Below, in pieces: positions 8,445-15,422 of a stretch of DNA of 64,000 bases. Numbering within the stretch: the stretch's first letter is position 1; each line of letters starts with the position of its first letter. The notes below the pieces were generated by a model that searched no databases, had not been told where the DNA came from, and was given only the letters and a program-made list of their open reading frames with translations. The position numbers were made by a program, and so were the translations under genes. Source of the stretch: JBNAGF01 sp049801055 (GTDB lineage: Bacteria; Pseudomonadota; Alphaproteobacteria; Rhodobacterales; Rhodobacteraceae); NCBI RefSeq assembly GCF_049801055.1, contig NZ_JBNAGF010000015.1, positions 57,460 to 121,459 on the forward strand, in the 5' to 3' direction.

Positions 8445-9122
8445 CTATTTGAGGCTCAGTACGACGGCTGGGCGCCTTTGGTCGCGCGCCGTCGTGCCAG
8501 GCATGTTTTGGAGCGGAGTGTTAGAGAGTCGCGCGCGAATTCGATGGACTCGCGCGATGTAATCTCGAGTCTCACGGAATGGGGGCACACCGCCATATTC
8601 CTCAACGCGGTGGGGTCCGGCGTTGTAGGCAGCAAGTGCAAGGTCGATGTCTTCGAAAGCGGCAAGTTGCGCCAGAAGATACCGCGCCGATCCGTCGAGG
8701 TTTTGCGCGATATCGGCTCTGTCGACGCCCAAGTCCCGCGCCGTCGCGGGCATGAGTTGGCCCAACCCGTAAGCCCCCTTTGCGCTTCTGGCAGTCGGTC
8801 GGTAGGCGCTTTCCGCTTCGATTAGTGCGCAGAACAAGGCCATCCAGTCGTCAGGACCGAGACCCATAGCCCTGACCGCTTCATTGCCTTCGTGCCTTGT
8901 GGCGGTCTGTCTGATCGCCTCAAGAATGTCGCTCTTTGGCGTGGCCGCGAAGCGTCGAGCGTCCCCTAGAGGTGTCTCTTCAGCGGCTCGGCCGTGGAAT
9001 GTCCAGCCGTCAGTTGTTCGGACGCTGCCGTCCCGACCGAAGATCATCACCTCCGCCGACAGCATCGAAGGCAATAGCGTAGTCGAGGTCAAAACAAAGA
9101 GCGCGGCCGTCACCAAATTCAC
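8445..9122 (-). CDS. virB1: VirB1-like lytic transglycosylase
   Basis: 225 residues from GTG 9122. This start was chosen because it gives a clean signal peptide (NLVTAALFVLTSTTLLPSMLSA); upstream in-frame starts at 9176 and 9275 add residues without signal-peptide character. No strong ribosome site is visible, so the start is uncertain. The SLT domain has the catalytic Glu in LIEAESAYRP, then GAYGLGQLMPATA, AAYNAGP and the YGGVPPFRET segment shared with the second transglycosylase at 4212-5318. It likely cuts peptidoglycan to let the secretion channel pass. Its 5' part overlaps the upstream hypothetical gene by about 113 bases, an unusually long overlap. Confidence 0.85.
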   Translation of the reverse strand: MNLVTAALFVLTSTTLLPSMLSAEVMIFGRDGSVRTTDGWTFHGRAAEETPLGDARRFAATPKSDILEAIRQTATRHEGNEAVRAMGLGPDDWMALFCALIEAESAYRPTARSAKGAYGLGQLMPATARDLGVDRADIAQNLDGSARYLLAQLAAFEDIDLALAAYNAGPHRVEEYGGVPPFRETRDYIARVHRIRARLSNTPLQNMPGTTARDQRRPAVVLSLK

Positions 9123-9366
9123 GGTGATGTTTGAAGAGGCCAGGCCAGATGTTGAAGAGGCGGGGTTCAGGACCATGTGGGCCGAACCGCGTCGAGACCA
9201 GGATCGCCTCGGGCTCTCCTGCACGGAGGTAGACACACTGATAGCGGGGCTTCCCATCGTCCGTGAACTCGACAAGCTCGTACCGACAGCGGAAGTCGAC
9301 TCCCGACCCGATGAGGTCTTTCACCCCATCAATGGTAATCAAAATCTGGTCTCTTGCGATCGGCAC
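9010..9366 (-). CDS. Conserved-looking hypothetical protein at the head of the T4SS operon
   Basis: 118 residues from GTG 9366, with a GGGGGAG ribosome site 4-5 bases upstream. The sequence looks protein-like (ITIDGVKDLIG, YELVEFTDDGKPRYQCVYLRAG, DLDYAIAFDAVG), with mixed strands and helices, no signal peptide and no membrane segment. I do not recognise the family. It is the first gene of the minus-strand T4SS transcript and overlaps the transglycosylase gene by about 113 bases in a different frame. The overlapping tail (after about residue 80) is the less certain part: either the protein ends in a low-constraint tail or the transglycosylase starts further in. Confidence 0.55.
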   Translation of the reverse strand: MPIARDQILITIDGVKDLIGSGVDFRCRYELVEFTDDGKPRYQCVYLRAGEPEAILVSTRFGPHGPEPRLFNIWPGLFKHHREFGDGRALCFDLDYAIAFDAVGGGDDLRSGRQRPNN

Positions 9367-9426
9367 CGGGCTCCCCCACTGGGAGCCCTTCTACAATCGG
9401 CAGCATTCCGCAGAAAGGCATTACTC

Positions 9427-9445
9427 TGCAATATGAAATATTGCA
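9427..9445. promoter_or_regulatory. Perfect inverted repeat between T4SS operon and divergent gene
   Basis: TGCAATAT - GAA - ATATTGCA is a perfect 8-bp inverted repeat with a 3-base spacer, in AT-rich intergenic DNA between the T4SS operon (minus) and the gene at 9496 (plus). It is likely an operator for a divergent promoter pair. A similar string, GCAATATACTATAC, lies just upstream of the XRE regulator gene at about 12009, so that repressor is a candidate binder. No footprint-type proof is possible from sequence alone. Confidence 0.55.
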
Positions 9446-9495
9446 CAATGTGTAATTTGAGCGAGAATTGGCCTAGAGACTCAATGGAGGCCGAT

Positions 9496-10074
9496 ATGAA
9501 ACTTGCTCGAACAGGTGCGCTGGCCGTGGCCGCGGGGTTGGCGTTCGGTGCGGAGGACGCGCGCGCCTACGACATGGACTGCGCCATCATGCTCTGTATG
9601 GCTGGTGGGTTTCCCTCAAGTGCTGTGTGCTCAGCAGCCTATGCCGAGATGATCCGGCGTATCACGCCCTGGCCGAGCAGGCCGCCTTTCGGGGTTTGCA
9701 CCTACGCTGCCGTTCCCGTTGCTTTGGGAGGTCCAGGCGGAAGCGCGGCCTTGGATACTTCGACACCGGAGTATTCCTGGCTGCGCCGGACCCGCGTTCT
9801 CTGGTGGCGGGGTCGCTCCTATGAACCGCGGGATGAACCTCGTCAGTGGGACTGGTCGGTCCGATCATGCGATCATGAAAATCAGAACTGCTACTATATC
9901 GTCCGGGTCTATGGGTCTTATACGCCCTGGCCGGCGTCCTTCACCTCTGAGAATGGCCAGAACCTCCCAACCCCCGGGTCTGGTGGGCTTTGGTTTTTCT
10001 ACAGTCGGGCCGTCATGATGGAATATGGCGACTACGAAGGGGCAATGGACTACACCGACTGGGTCAATTACTGA
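9496..10074 (+). CDS. Secreted Cys-rich protein, conjugation-associated, unknown
   Basis: 192 residues from ATG 9496, chosen because GGAGG lies 5 bases upstream; the frame is open much further upstream, but that part is antisense to the T4SS genes. It has a signal peptide (cleavage near ARA-YD), then an N-terminal cluster of cysteines DCAIMLCMAGGFP...VC...PPFGVC, an Asp/Trp-rich middle and an aromatic C-terminus. The LCMAGGFP cluster recalls periplasmic proteins found beside conjugation genes (TrbM/KikA-like), but the match is only by eye. It is divergent from the T4SS operon and could share its operator at 9427-9445. Confidence 0.65.
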   Translation: MKLARTGALAVAAGLAFGAEDARAYDMDCAIMLCMAGGFPSSAVCSAAYAEMIRRITPWPSRPPFGVCTYAAVPVALGGPGGSAALDTSTPEYSWLRRTRVLWWRGRSYEPRDEPRQWDWSVRSCDHENQNCYYIVRVYGSYTPWPASFTSENGQNLPTPGSGGLWFFYSRAVMMEYGDYEGAMDYTDWVNY

Positions 10075-10089
10075 CGCCCGCTGCCATTG

Positions 10090-10668
10090 CTATAGGTATT
10101 CGATGTCAGCGCGGGCCTGAGCCGCCAGTTTCGACAGGCCGTGTCGGGTTAGATCGAGAAGAAACTCCGACGGGGACATCGCTGGGTTGTCATACCTTTT
10201 GCGGACGCGGCGCAACGCGCGAGCGCCACCCGAAGGAAACAGGTCGTATGTGTTCGCGAGCATGTCATCCGCACCAAGCGTCTCAACGCCATACTCGTCC
10301 AGAACTTCGCTTGGAAAGTCCTTATGATTTTCTGTCACGATGACTTGGGCTGAGCAGCGGATCGCCGCCGCGAGGACGTGACGGTCATCCGGGTCCGGCA
10401 GCTTCAATTCGGCCATCAAAGGCTGGTGGCCCGTTACGAAGCATTCTTCGAATGTGCTTCTGATCACCGCTTCTTGCTGGCGAACGCTCTTCTCGAGATG
10501 CGGTTTGAGCCTGATCAGGTTGCGCGTCCATTCGTCGAGGATCTCGTCCGTCACCCGCGCCCTGAACAGGCCTTCCTGCGTAAACGTCAGCAGGACGTCG
10601 CGAACGCGGAACGGGAACAGGACGTTCGCATCAAGGACAACCACGAAGGGGTTGGCCACAAAACTCAT
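10090..10668 (-). CDS. PIN-domain ribonuclease, probable toxin
   Basis: 192 residues. The PIN fold is visible: LDANVLFP with the first acidic residue (about Asp13), the DEILDEW segment, and DPDDRHVLAAA in the middle, followed by ENHKDFPSE. PIN toxins (VapC type) are Mg-dependent RNases, usually cutting tRNA. Start ATG 10668 overlaps the stop of the upstream HTH gene by 4 bases, the usual antitoxin-then-toxin coupling. The extra C-terminal 60 residues exceed the minimal PIN length (about 130) and may hold an additional regulatory segment. The pair probably stabilises the plasmid. Confidence 0.82.
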   Translation of the reverse strand: MSFVANPFVVVLDANVLFPFRVRDVLLTFTQEGLFRARVTDEILDEWTRNLIRLKPHLEKSVRQQEAVIRSTFEECFVTGHQPLMAELKLPDPDDRHVLAAAIRCSAQVIVTENHKDFPSEVLDEYGVETLGADDMLANTYDLFPSGGARALRRVRKRYDNPAMSPSEFLLDLTRHGLSKLAAQARADIEYL

Positions 10669-11129
10669 GCCTTGTCGAATTCCTGACCCAATCGTGCCAA
10701 GTCCCGCATCGCCTGTTCCTGGCGCTGCGCCTTCTCTTCGCGATACTCCATGAGCGCCTTCAATGGTACGCGCCGATGCTTGCCGACTTCTTCAAATCGG
10801 ATCTGTCCTTCCTTGAGGAGTTTCGTGAGGTGGGGCCGGGACACATTCAGCATGTCTGCCGCCTCTTGGGTCGTGAGCATTGTGCCAACCGGAACCAGCG
10901 TCACCATATTTCCATTACTGACATGACCGAGCAGTTCGATGATCAGCTTTCCGACAGCCGGAGCGATGCTGACAGGATCACCGTTCTCTCCGGACACCTT
11001 CAAGCCGCCGTCCAATTCCATCGCGACCGCGATCGCCGTGGCAGCATGCGCGGCGCTATCGATTTCCTCGGCGGTCGGCGGACGCTCCATGAGCCCGCTC
11101 TGAGCCGGTTTTTCTGCTGTATCGACCAC
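10665..11129 (-). CDS. Excisionase-type HTH protein, probable antitoxin of the PIN gene
   Basis: 154 residues from GTG 11129, chosen because GGAGGG stands 5 bases upstream; the longer open frame to 11342 adds a Cys-rich leader unlike a protein start. The C-terminal half carries a MerR/excisionase-like helix-turn-helix (TTQEAADMLNVSRPHLTKLLKEG, about residues 85-107) ending in a coiled, Gln/Arg-rich tail. It precedes and overlaps the PIN gene, so it likely binds the toxin and represses the operon through the inverted repeats at 11169-11213. Confidence 0.75.
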   Translation of the reverse strand: MVDTAEKPAQSGLMERPPTAEEIDSAAHAATAIAVAMELDGGLKVSGENGDPVSIAPAVGKLIIELLGHVSNGNMVTLVPVGTMLTTQEAADMLNVSRPHLTKLLKEGQIRFEEVGKHRRVPLKALMEYREEKAQRQEQAMRDLARLGQEFDKA

Positions 11130-11168
11130 GATTTCCCTCCTGCTTTTAGCCTCTAGATGCACCTCGAG

Positions 11169-11213
11169 ACGCTTACTTACAAGAGAAATAACCGGAATAA
11201 GTGAAATAAGCGT
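11169..11213. promoter_or_regulatory. Nested inverted repeats upstream of the PIN/HTH pair
   Basis: ACGCTTA (11169-11175) is matched by TAAGCGT (11207-11213), and inside it ACTTA (11175-11179) by TAAGT (11198-11202). The stretch is AT-rich against its neighbours and lies between the antitoxin gene (minus) and the small gene at 11288 (plus). This is a plausible autoregulatory operator and divergent promoter region for the toxin-antitoxin operon. Confidence 0.4.
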
Positions 11214-11287
11214 AACGATTCCGATAGACGCTGGCAGGTGGCTGGTGTAAACAAAACAGGAACAGATTCGATTTTCGGAGCAGTCCC

Positions 11288-11525
11288 ATGGGAAAGAATA
11301 CGAAGCGCACTTCAAGCAAAGTGGCCTCTCAAGCAGCGGCAACTCTCAGTGATCCCAACGCCTCTGCGACGGCCAAGAGCCTGGCGGCCTCGGCACTGGC
11401 GCAGCAAACAAACTGGGGCTGCCATGGAAGACAAGGCGTCCAAAGTCCTGCAAAGCGACAAGTACAGTGACGATACCAAGTCTTTGGCCGGGACGGTTCT
11501 CGCGCAGTCGAACAAGGCGCGCTAA
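11288..11525 (+). pseudogene. Small repeat protein gene broken by a 2-bp frameshift
   Basis: From ATG 11288 (GGAG 7 bases upstream) the frame reads a Ser/Ala-rich helical protein up to SALAQ near 11405, then leaves frame. A second frame continues naturally with KQTGAAMEDKASKVL...LAGTVLAQSNKAR to the stop at 11525. Both halves are copies of one motif (SKVAS...AKSLAASALAQ and SKVLQ...TKSLAGTVLAQ), so the intact protein had about 79 residues with two repeats. Restoring one AG dinucleotide at 11406 (CAGC to CAGAGC) rejoins the frames exactly. The function is unknown. It could be a recent mutation, a sequencing error or, less likely, programmed frameshifting. Confidence 0.7.
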
Positions 11526-11536
11526 CCCGCGTCGCG

Positions 11537-11725
11537 CTAAGAGTGGTCCAGGTCGATGTCGCGTTCCACAATTCTCATGACACAGCCATCCTCGGGGGGC
11601 ACGAACCATGCTCGCGTCCGTTTCCCAGTGTTCCAAAGGTGTTCCTGCCAGACGACAAGCTCGCGGCCATCCACGATTGCGACACCTTCGCGCACGGGAA
11701 CACCCTTCGTAAGGCGCTCATCCAC
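11537..11725 (-). CDS. Small hypothetical protein next to XRE regulator
   Basis: 62 residues in the longest form (GTG 11725), with a sensible composition: VREGVAIVDGRELVVWQEHLWNTGKR followed by AWFVPPEDG. It lies in the same frame as the XRE gene, starting 33 bases after that gene's stop codon; an AGGAGG sequence overlaps the XRE stop, but no standard start codon sits at the ideal distance, so the start is uncertain. No signal peptide or membrane segment. The family is not recognised. Co-transcription with the XRE regulator suggests it may modulate that repressor. Confidence 0.5.
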   Translation of the reverse strand: MDERLTKGVPVREGVAIVDGRELVVWQEHLWNTGKRTRAWFVPPEDGCVMRIVERDIDLDHS

Positions 11726-11758
11726 GCGCCGTCCCGGAGCAGGATGTTGGCCGGCCTC

Positions 11759-11971
11759 CTAGCTGCGGGGTTTCAGTAACTCTGAGGGATCGACGTTGAG
11801 GGCGCGCGCGATCTTTTCGAGCGTCGTGAGAGAAGCGGAATACTTGGCATTCTCGATTTTGCCGACATAGCCGCGGTTCACATTCGCACGGTGCGCCAAC
11901 TCTTCTTGGCTGACGCCCTTGGCACGCCGGGCGTCTTGGAGGTTCAGTCCTACTCGTTCCTTCAGATTCAT
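11759..11971 (-). CDS. XRE-family transcriptional regulator
   Basis: 70 residues, essentially one Cro/C1-type helix-turn-helix domain: LQDARRAKGVSQEELAHRANV (helices 1-3) then VGKIENAKYSASLTTLEKIARAL and a short LLKPRS tail. Single-domain regulators of this kind often repress their own promoter and conjugation genes on plasmids. Just upstream, at about 12009-12031, lies GCAATATACTATAC, which resembles half of the perfect palindrome before the T4SS operon. This supports, but does not prove, control of the T4SS by this protein. Confidence 0.88.
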   Translation of the reverse strand: MNLKERVGLNLQDARRAKGVSQEELAHRANVNRGYVGKIENAKYSASLTTLEKIARALNVDPSELLKPRS

Positions 11972-12559
11972 GACCGAAGATCGGCCACGATGCGGTGTAT
12001 TTAACCACGCAATATACTATACATTCGACAATGAAGCGGCTGATACTGTGAGATTTTCTTGTTTCAAAGGTGTCGATCAAGCTCGCCATTTGATTGAAGA
12101 AGATAGCATGACCAAGTGTGGTAGCGAGTTTGGATCGAGATTTGGGCGAGGTTTTGCCCACTCTGATAAGTAGAGGTGAGGGCGACTCTAAAACCCATGA
12201 TTGTGGCCGATAAGACTTATTATGTTATTTCATGGTACTCTTTTTGTCTGCAGAACTGAGCGTCTCGGGGTCGAGTCCGGCTGGGACCGAAATCGTATCA
12301 TAAAGCATTCCTCACCTTCGCCGCACCGTGGACCAACCGGTGTAAGGCGGGACTTTGCGCCCTTTCGCTGCAGTTGCGCCAATGTCGGCTAACGGCGCTA
12401 ACTTTTTTGGGACTCGCGGCGCTGGCAACCGAGCCCCATAAGCCTGTGCTTACATCGGGGTCCGTAAGCAGTTCTCCAATGGTCCACCCGTGGATGCGTC
12501 ATCAAATCTTGGTGGACGGCAGCCATTTCGGTGCCGGATCAGAACTCAAGGAGAAACTC
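11972..12559. other. Intergenic region without a convincing gene; contains an inverted repeat
   Basis: About 590 bases with only short frames of poor composition. The part near 11995-12035 is AT-rich and likely holds the XRE promoter. TGCTTAC (12447-12453) and GTAAGCA (12464-12470) form a perfect 7-bp inverted repeat with a 10-base spacer, about 90 bases upstream of the PepSY gene, and could be its operator. A stretch near 12268-12290 looks faintly like the 3' end of a tRNA but lacks a complete cloverleaf. Nothing else stands out. Confidence 0.5.
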
Positions 12560-13018
12560 ATGAAACGTCATGTCTTATTGCCCGCAACACTTTCAGTCCT
12601 GTTGGCAGGTGCGGCATTCGCAGTTGAACCGTCGCTTGGTGCCAATCTGGGCACAAGCATCGAAGATATCTCTACGGCCCTATCCGCTGATGGTTACGAG
12701 ATGACCAAGTACGAGCGGGAAGGCAACCGCATCGAGGTCTATGCCGTCAAAGGCGACGCCCGGCACGAACTTTATGTCGATGCGACCACCGGCGAAGTGA
12801 CAAAGATCGAAACCACAGCCCGGCGCGGGCCTTCGTCGTTGCCAGGAGTGAGTGACGATCAGATTCGCGCATCACTGGAAGCCCTTGGTTACGAAGTGAC
12901 CGGATTCGAGCGTGAGCGAGGCGAGATCGAGGTCTATGCCATGAAAGACGGACGCCGTTGGGAACTGAAGATCGATCCCCGGACCGGTGGCATTCTCAGA
13001 AGCGAAGCCGAGGACTGA
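12560..13018 (+). CDS. Periplasmic protein with two PepSY-like repeats
   Basis: 152 residues from ATG 12560, with AAGGAG 6 bases upstream. A signal peptide ends near AFA-VE. The mature protein is two copies of a PepSY-type unit: residues about 38-88 (IEDISTALSADGYEMTKYE..., IEVYAVKG...LYVDATTGEV) and about 99-150 (DDQIRASLEALGYEVTGFE..., IEVYAMKDGRRWELKIDP). PepSY domains are small periplasmic inhibitory or ligand-sensing modules. It ends 2 bases before the cytochrome b gene, so the two are almost certainly co-translated, and it may modulate or shield the membrane cytochrome. Confidence 0.82.
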   Translation: MKRHVLLPATLSVLLAGAAFAVEPSLGANLGTSIEDISTALSADGYEMTKYEREGNRIEVYAVKGDARHELYVDATTGEVTKIETTARRGPSSLPGVSDDQIRASLEALGYEVTGFERERGEIEVYAMKDGRRWELKIDPRTGGILRSEAED

Positions 13019-13020
13019 TC

Positions 13021-13605
13021 ATGGCCAGGCCGGATCAAAGCACGGGCGAGCGGGTCTGGGACCCGCTCGTGCGACTGACTCACTGGACGATTGCACTGGC
13101 CATTGTTCTCAATGGGGTCCTGATCGACGGCGATGCCTTGACCCATATCTGGATCGGTTACACCGCACTTGGCCTGCTGGCCTTGAGACTGCTTTGGGGT
13201 CTGATCGGTCCGGAAAATGCACGCTTCTCGTCCTTTCCGATCAGCCTGTCGGGCGCATCGCGTCAAATCGCTGATCTCAAGCGCGGCGAACATAAGGCGT
13301 ATCGCTCTCATAACCCACTGGACGCACTCATGGTCTATGCGCTTTGGACCATGCTTCTGTTCGTCTCCGTCACGGGCGTGATTTTGGAAAGTGAGCCCTT
13401 TCCTGAGCATGAGGGCGAATACAGTCGGCACTACGAAGATGAAGACGACGACGAAGATCGCGCGGAGATCATCGAAGAACTGCACGAGGTATCCGCCAAC
13501 CTCCTTCTCCTGCTTGCCGTCCTGCATGTCGGTGGGGTCGTGCTCGAGTCCCGCTTGTCCGGTCGCAATCTGGTTCGACCGATGATATTCGGAGACAAAT
13601 CCTGA
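13021..13605 (+). CDS. Cytochrome b561-type membrane protein
   Basis: 194 residues from ATG 13021. It starts VWDPLVRLTHW, the typical entry of di-haem cytochrome b561/Ni-Fe hydrogenase cytochrome b subunits, with His in LTHWT and further histidines in the third and fourth helices (HEVSANLLLLLAVLHVGGVVLES). Four membrane segments can be seen. An unusual acidic loop (residues about 139-160: SRHYEDEDDDEDRAEIIEE) lies between helices 3 and 4. With the PepSY protein upstream and a membrane-tethered regulator downstream, it may act in electron transfer coupled to redox sensing. Confidence 0.85.
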   Translation: MARPDQSTGERVWDPLVRLTHWTIALAIVLNGVLIDGDALTHIWIGYTALGLLALRLLWGLIGPENARFSSFPISLSGASRQIADLKRGEHKAYRSHNPLDALMVYALWTMLLFVSVTGVILESEPFPEHEGEYSRHYEDEDDDEDRAEIIEELHEVSANLLLLLAVLHVGGVVLESRLSGRNLVRPMIFGDKS

Positions 13606-13616
13606 AAGGCGCGCCC

Positions 13617-14156
13617 TTGAATGACACGGCTACAACGCGACGGATCAGAACAGACAAGCGCAGAGCGAGTGCGCTTGCCGTGGTTCTGGCTGTGCAGGCG
13701 CTGGCTGCTGTATTCTTCATCGCGGATGTTGGACAGGACCTGCTGTGGGGCGGTTTGAACCCGCACTCGGTGCTTGAGGCCATCGTGGCGCTGGCGCTCA
13801 TCATCGGGACTGCCTTTGGTGCAATGCAAATGCGCCAGTTACTCAATCGTATCCGGCAGGCGGAAACGGCCATGTCGGTTGCCTCCGGCGCGCTGTTCGA
13901 ACTGATCGAAGCGCGCTTTCAGGAATGGGGACTTACCCCATCCGAAGCCGAGGTCGCCCTGTTTACGCTGAAGGGCCTTGATATCGGCGATATCGCAAAG
14001 GCGCGTGGGGCCGCTCAAGGGACGGTGCGCGCGCAAATGACGAAAGTCTACGCCAAGGCCCAGGTGTCGGGGCGCGGACAACTCACGTCACTTTTCATCG
14101 AAGACTTAATGGTGGCGTCGGCTGGCAACGTTCGAGCGCGCGACACGACAAGCTAG
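13617..14156 (+). CDS. Membrane-anchored LuxR-type HTH regulator
   Basis: 179 residues; the frame opens at TTG 13617 (AAAGG about 9 bases upstream), so the start is tentative. Two membrane segments (about residues 20-38 and 51-70) precede a short coiled region and a C-terminal GerE/LuxR-type helix-turn-helix (WGLTPSEAEVALFTLKGLDIGDIA...GTVRAQMTKVYAKA). Such proteins act as membrane-bound transcription factors. It follows the cytochrome b gene by 11 bases, which suggests a three-gene unit where the membrane partners signal to this regulator. Confidence 0.8.
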   Translation: MNDTATTRRIRTDKRRASALAVVLAVQALAAVFFIADVGQDLLWGGLNPHSVLEAIVALALIIGTAFGAMQMRQLLNRIRQAETAMSVASGALFELIEARFQEWGLTPSEAEVALFTLKGLDIGDIAKARGAAQGTVRAQMTKVYAKAQVSGRGQLTSLFIEDLMVASAGNVRARDTTS

Positions 14157-14163
14157 TCACCAT

Positions 14164-14182
14164 CCGGTTCTTCCCGAACCGG
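14164..14182 (+). terminator. Hairpin after the PepSY/cytochrome/LuxR operon
   Basis: CCGGTTC - TTCCC - GAACCGG is a perfect 7-bp stem eight bases after the operon stop codon. No T-run follows, so it is either a weak intrinsic terminator or an mRNA-stabilising stem. Confidence 0.45.
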
Positions 14183-14361
14183 CGCTGGTGAGTATCAAAG
14201 CTCTAGGACATTCATGCGCCGCGCAGCATCAGTCGAATTGGGCTCTCCACCGGCTTTCGCCGCGTAGTCCACGAACGGTTGGTTCGGCAAGTTATGCCTT
14301 TTGCTGCAGGGTACATGAACTCTCAGAATGTGGGACATAGTTGCCGTCCAAAAAACTTAGA

Positions 14362-14787
14362 CTAACGGCTGCTTTGCTCGTGTAGGCCGTCGCCAAAGCC
14401 ATCCTTCATCAAAGCGTCCAACATGGGACAGGCCGCAGTGCCATCGTCGCAGTTCTTGGAAAGGCTCAAGAGCGCTTCTTGGAGGCGCATTAAGTTCTCA
14501 ATCTTGGCGCTTATCTCAGCCAAATGGTTCTCGGCCATGGTTTTGACCTCGCCACAGGATCGGTCACTCTGCGTGGTGAGCGATAGAAAGGTTTGAATGA
14601 TCGAGATCGGGAAGCCCAGATCGCGACACCGACGCACGAACCTGAGCTTAGCAATGTCATCGCATGAATATTGCCGCCGCCTACCTGCCGAACGCCCCGG
14701 CTTCGGAACAACACCCTCTCGTTCATAATATCGGATCGTTTCGATGTTCACGCCGCTTTTTTCTGACGCTTTGCCGATGGTGAACAT
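14362..14787 (-). CDS. merR: MerR-family metal-responsive regulator (mercury type)
   Basis: 141 residues from ATG 14787 (the frame opens further upstream, but MFTIGKASEKSG is the family start). It has a winged HTH (residues 1-70), a dimerisation helix and three cysteines in MerR positions: Cys78, Cys113 and Cys120 (RSCGEVK, NCDDGTAACP). Cys near 78-82 together with two C-terminal cysteines fits Hg(II) sensing, although the C-terminal spacing (7) is shorter than in Tn501 MerR (9). It is divergent from merT, with a perfect dyad between them. It would bend and activate the 19-bp-spacer promoter when metal binds. Confidence 0.85.
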   Translation of the reverse strand: MFTIGKASEKSGVNIETIRYYEREGVVPKPGRSAGRRRQYSCDDIAKLRFVRRCRDLGFPISIIQTFLSLTTQSDRSCGEVKTMAENHLAEISAKIENLMRLQEALLSLSKNCDDGTAACPMLDALMKDGFGDGLHEQSSR

Positions 14788-14792
14788 TTCGC

Positions 14793-14823
14793 TTGCTCCT
14801 GTAGTGGCTACAGGAAGTAGAAA
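14793..14823 (+). promoter_or_regulatory. MerR-type promoter/operator for merT
   Basis: -35 TTGCTC (14793-14798), a 19-bp spacer and -10 TAGAAA (14818-14823). The spacer holds a perfect dyad, CCTGTAG - TGG - CTACAGG (14798-14814). The over-long 19-bp spacer is the signature of MerR-activated promoters. The CTGTAG half-site is also found before cadA and the transglutaminase-CDF operon. Confidence 0.8.
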
Positions 14824-14829
14824 GGCAAA

Positions 14830-15216
14830 ATGAACATGAATGCAAATCAACAACCCGTGGCAGACCCCGGCATCGCTGCCCGCCTAGTGATGCCCTTCGC
14901 AGCGCTTTTGGCGATGTTGTCGGCGTCATGTTGTGTTTTGCCTATCGGCCTTTCGATACTGGGCCTCGGCGGTGCATGGCTGACCATACTTGGCCCATTC
15001 ATCGCTTACCGTGAGTTCATTCTTGTCGTTGTCGCGATTGCCCTCGTTTGGGCGTGGTATCGGGTGCTGCGTTGCAGGCCATGTAGGGCGCGCGGGCGGT
15101 CTGCAATTGTCTGGACGTCACTTGCATCCATCGCCTTTTTGATCGCGCTGTCTTCCCCGCTTTGGGAGGCGTCAGCACAGCGCTTTATGTGGGATTTGTG
15201 GAGATCGACGCGATGA
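14830..15216 (+). CDS. merT: MerT-like mercuric ion transporter
   Basis: 128 residues with three hydrophobic segments. The first helix carries the paired cysteines SASCCVLPIG typical of MerT, and a cytoplasmic loop holds a second Cys pair (RCRPC) before the third helix, as in MerT. It would import Hg(II) from the periplasm and pass it inwards. The gene ends in an ATGA overlap with merF. The start ATG 14830 has GAAAGG upstream and lies just after the MerR-type promoter. Confidence 0.85.
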   Translation: MNMNANQQPVADPGIAARLVMPFAALLAMLSASCCVLPIGLSILGLGGAWLTILGPFIAYREFILVVVAIALVWAWYRVLRCRPCRARGRSAIVWTSLASIAFLIALSSPLWEASAQRFMWDLWRSTR

Positions 15217-15422
15217 AAAACAAACCTTTGGCGCTCGGGGTGGGAGGTACGATTTTGGCGATCCTCTGTTGCTTTACGCCGCTCTTGCCGGTCGTGCTAA
15301 CAGCGCTTGGTCTGACAGGCTTACTTGGTGTCGTTTACAACGATGCTGTTTTACTGCCGATTTTGGCAGGATTTCTGATACTGACGGGGTACGCGATATG
15401 GCGACAGAAGACGCAAAAGTAG
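15213..15422 (+). CDS. merF: MerF-like small mercury transport protein
   Basis: 69 residues from ATG 15213. Two membrane helices, the first with the vicinal cysteines AILCCFTPLLP, which is the MerF hallmark. The second Cys pair found in classical MerF is missing from the C-terminus (WRQKTQK). It overlaps merT by 4 bases and the following GDCCVxC gene by 25 bases. A mercury transport role is likely, but no mercuric reductase gene follows. Confidence 0.8.
   Translation: MKNKPLALGVGGTILAILCCFTPLLPVVLTALGLTGLLGVVYNDAVLLPILAGFLILTGYAIWRQKTQK

Noticed and set aside
8884..9495. N-terminal extension of the gene at 9496
   Set aside because: Overlaps the T4SS genes on the other strand; the ATG at 9496 has GGAGG and a signal peptide.
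12268..12295. tRNA-like 3' end (GGGGTCGAGTCCGG...)
   Set aside because: No matching acceptor, D or anticodon arms could be built; at best a remnant, not reported as a gene.
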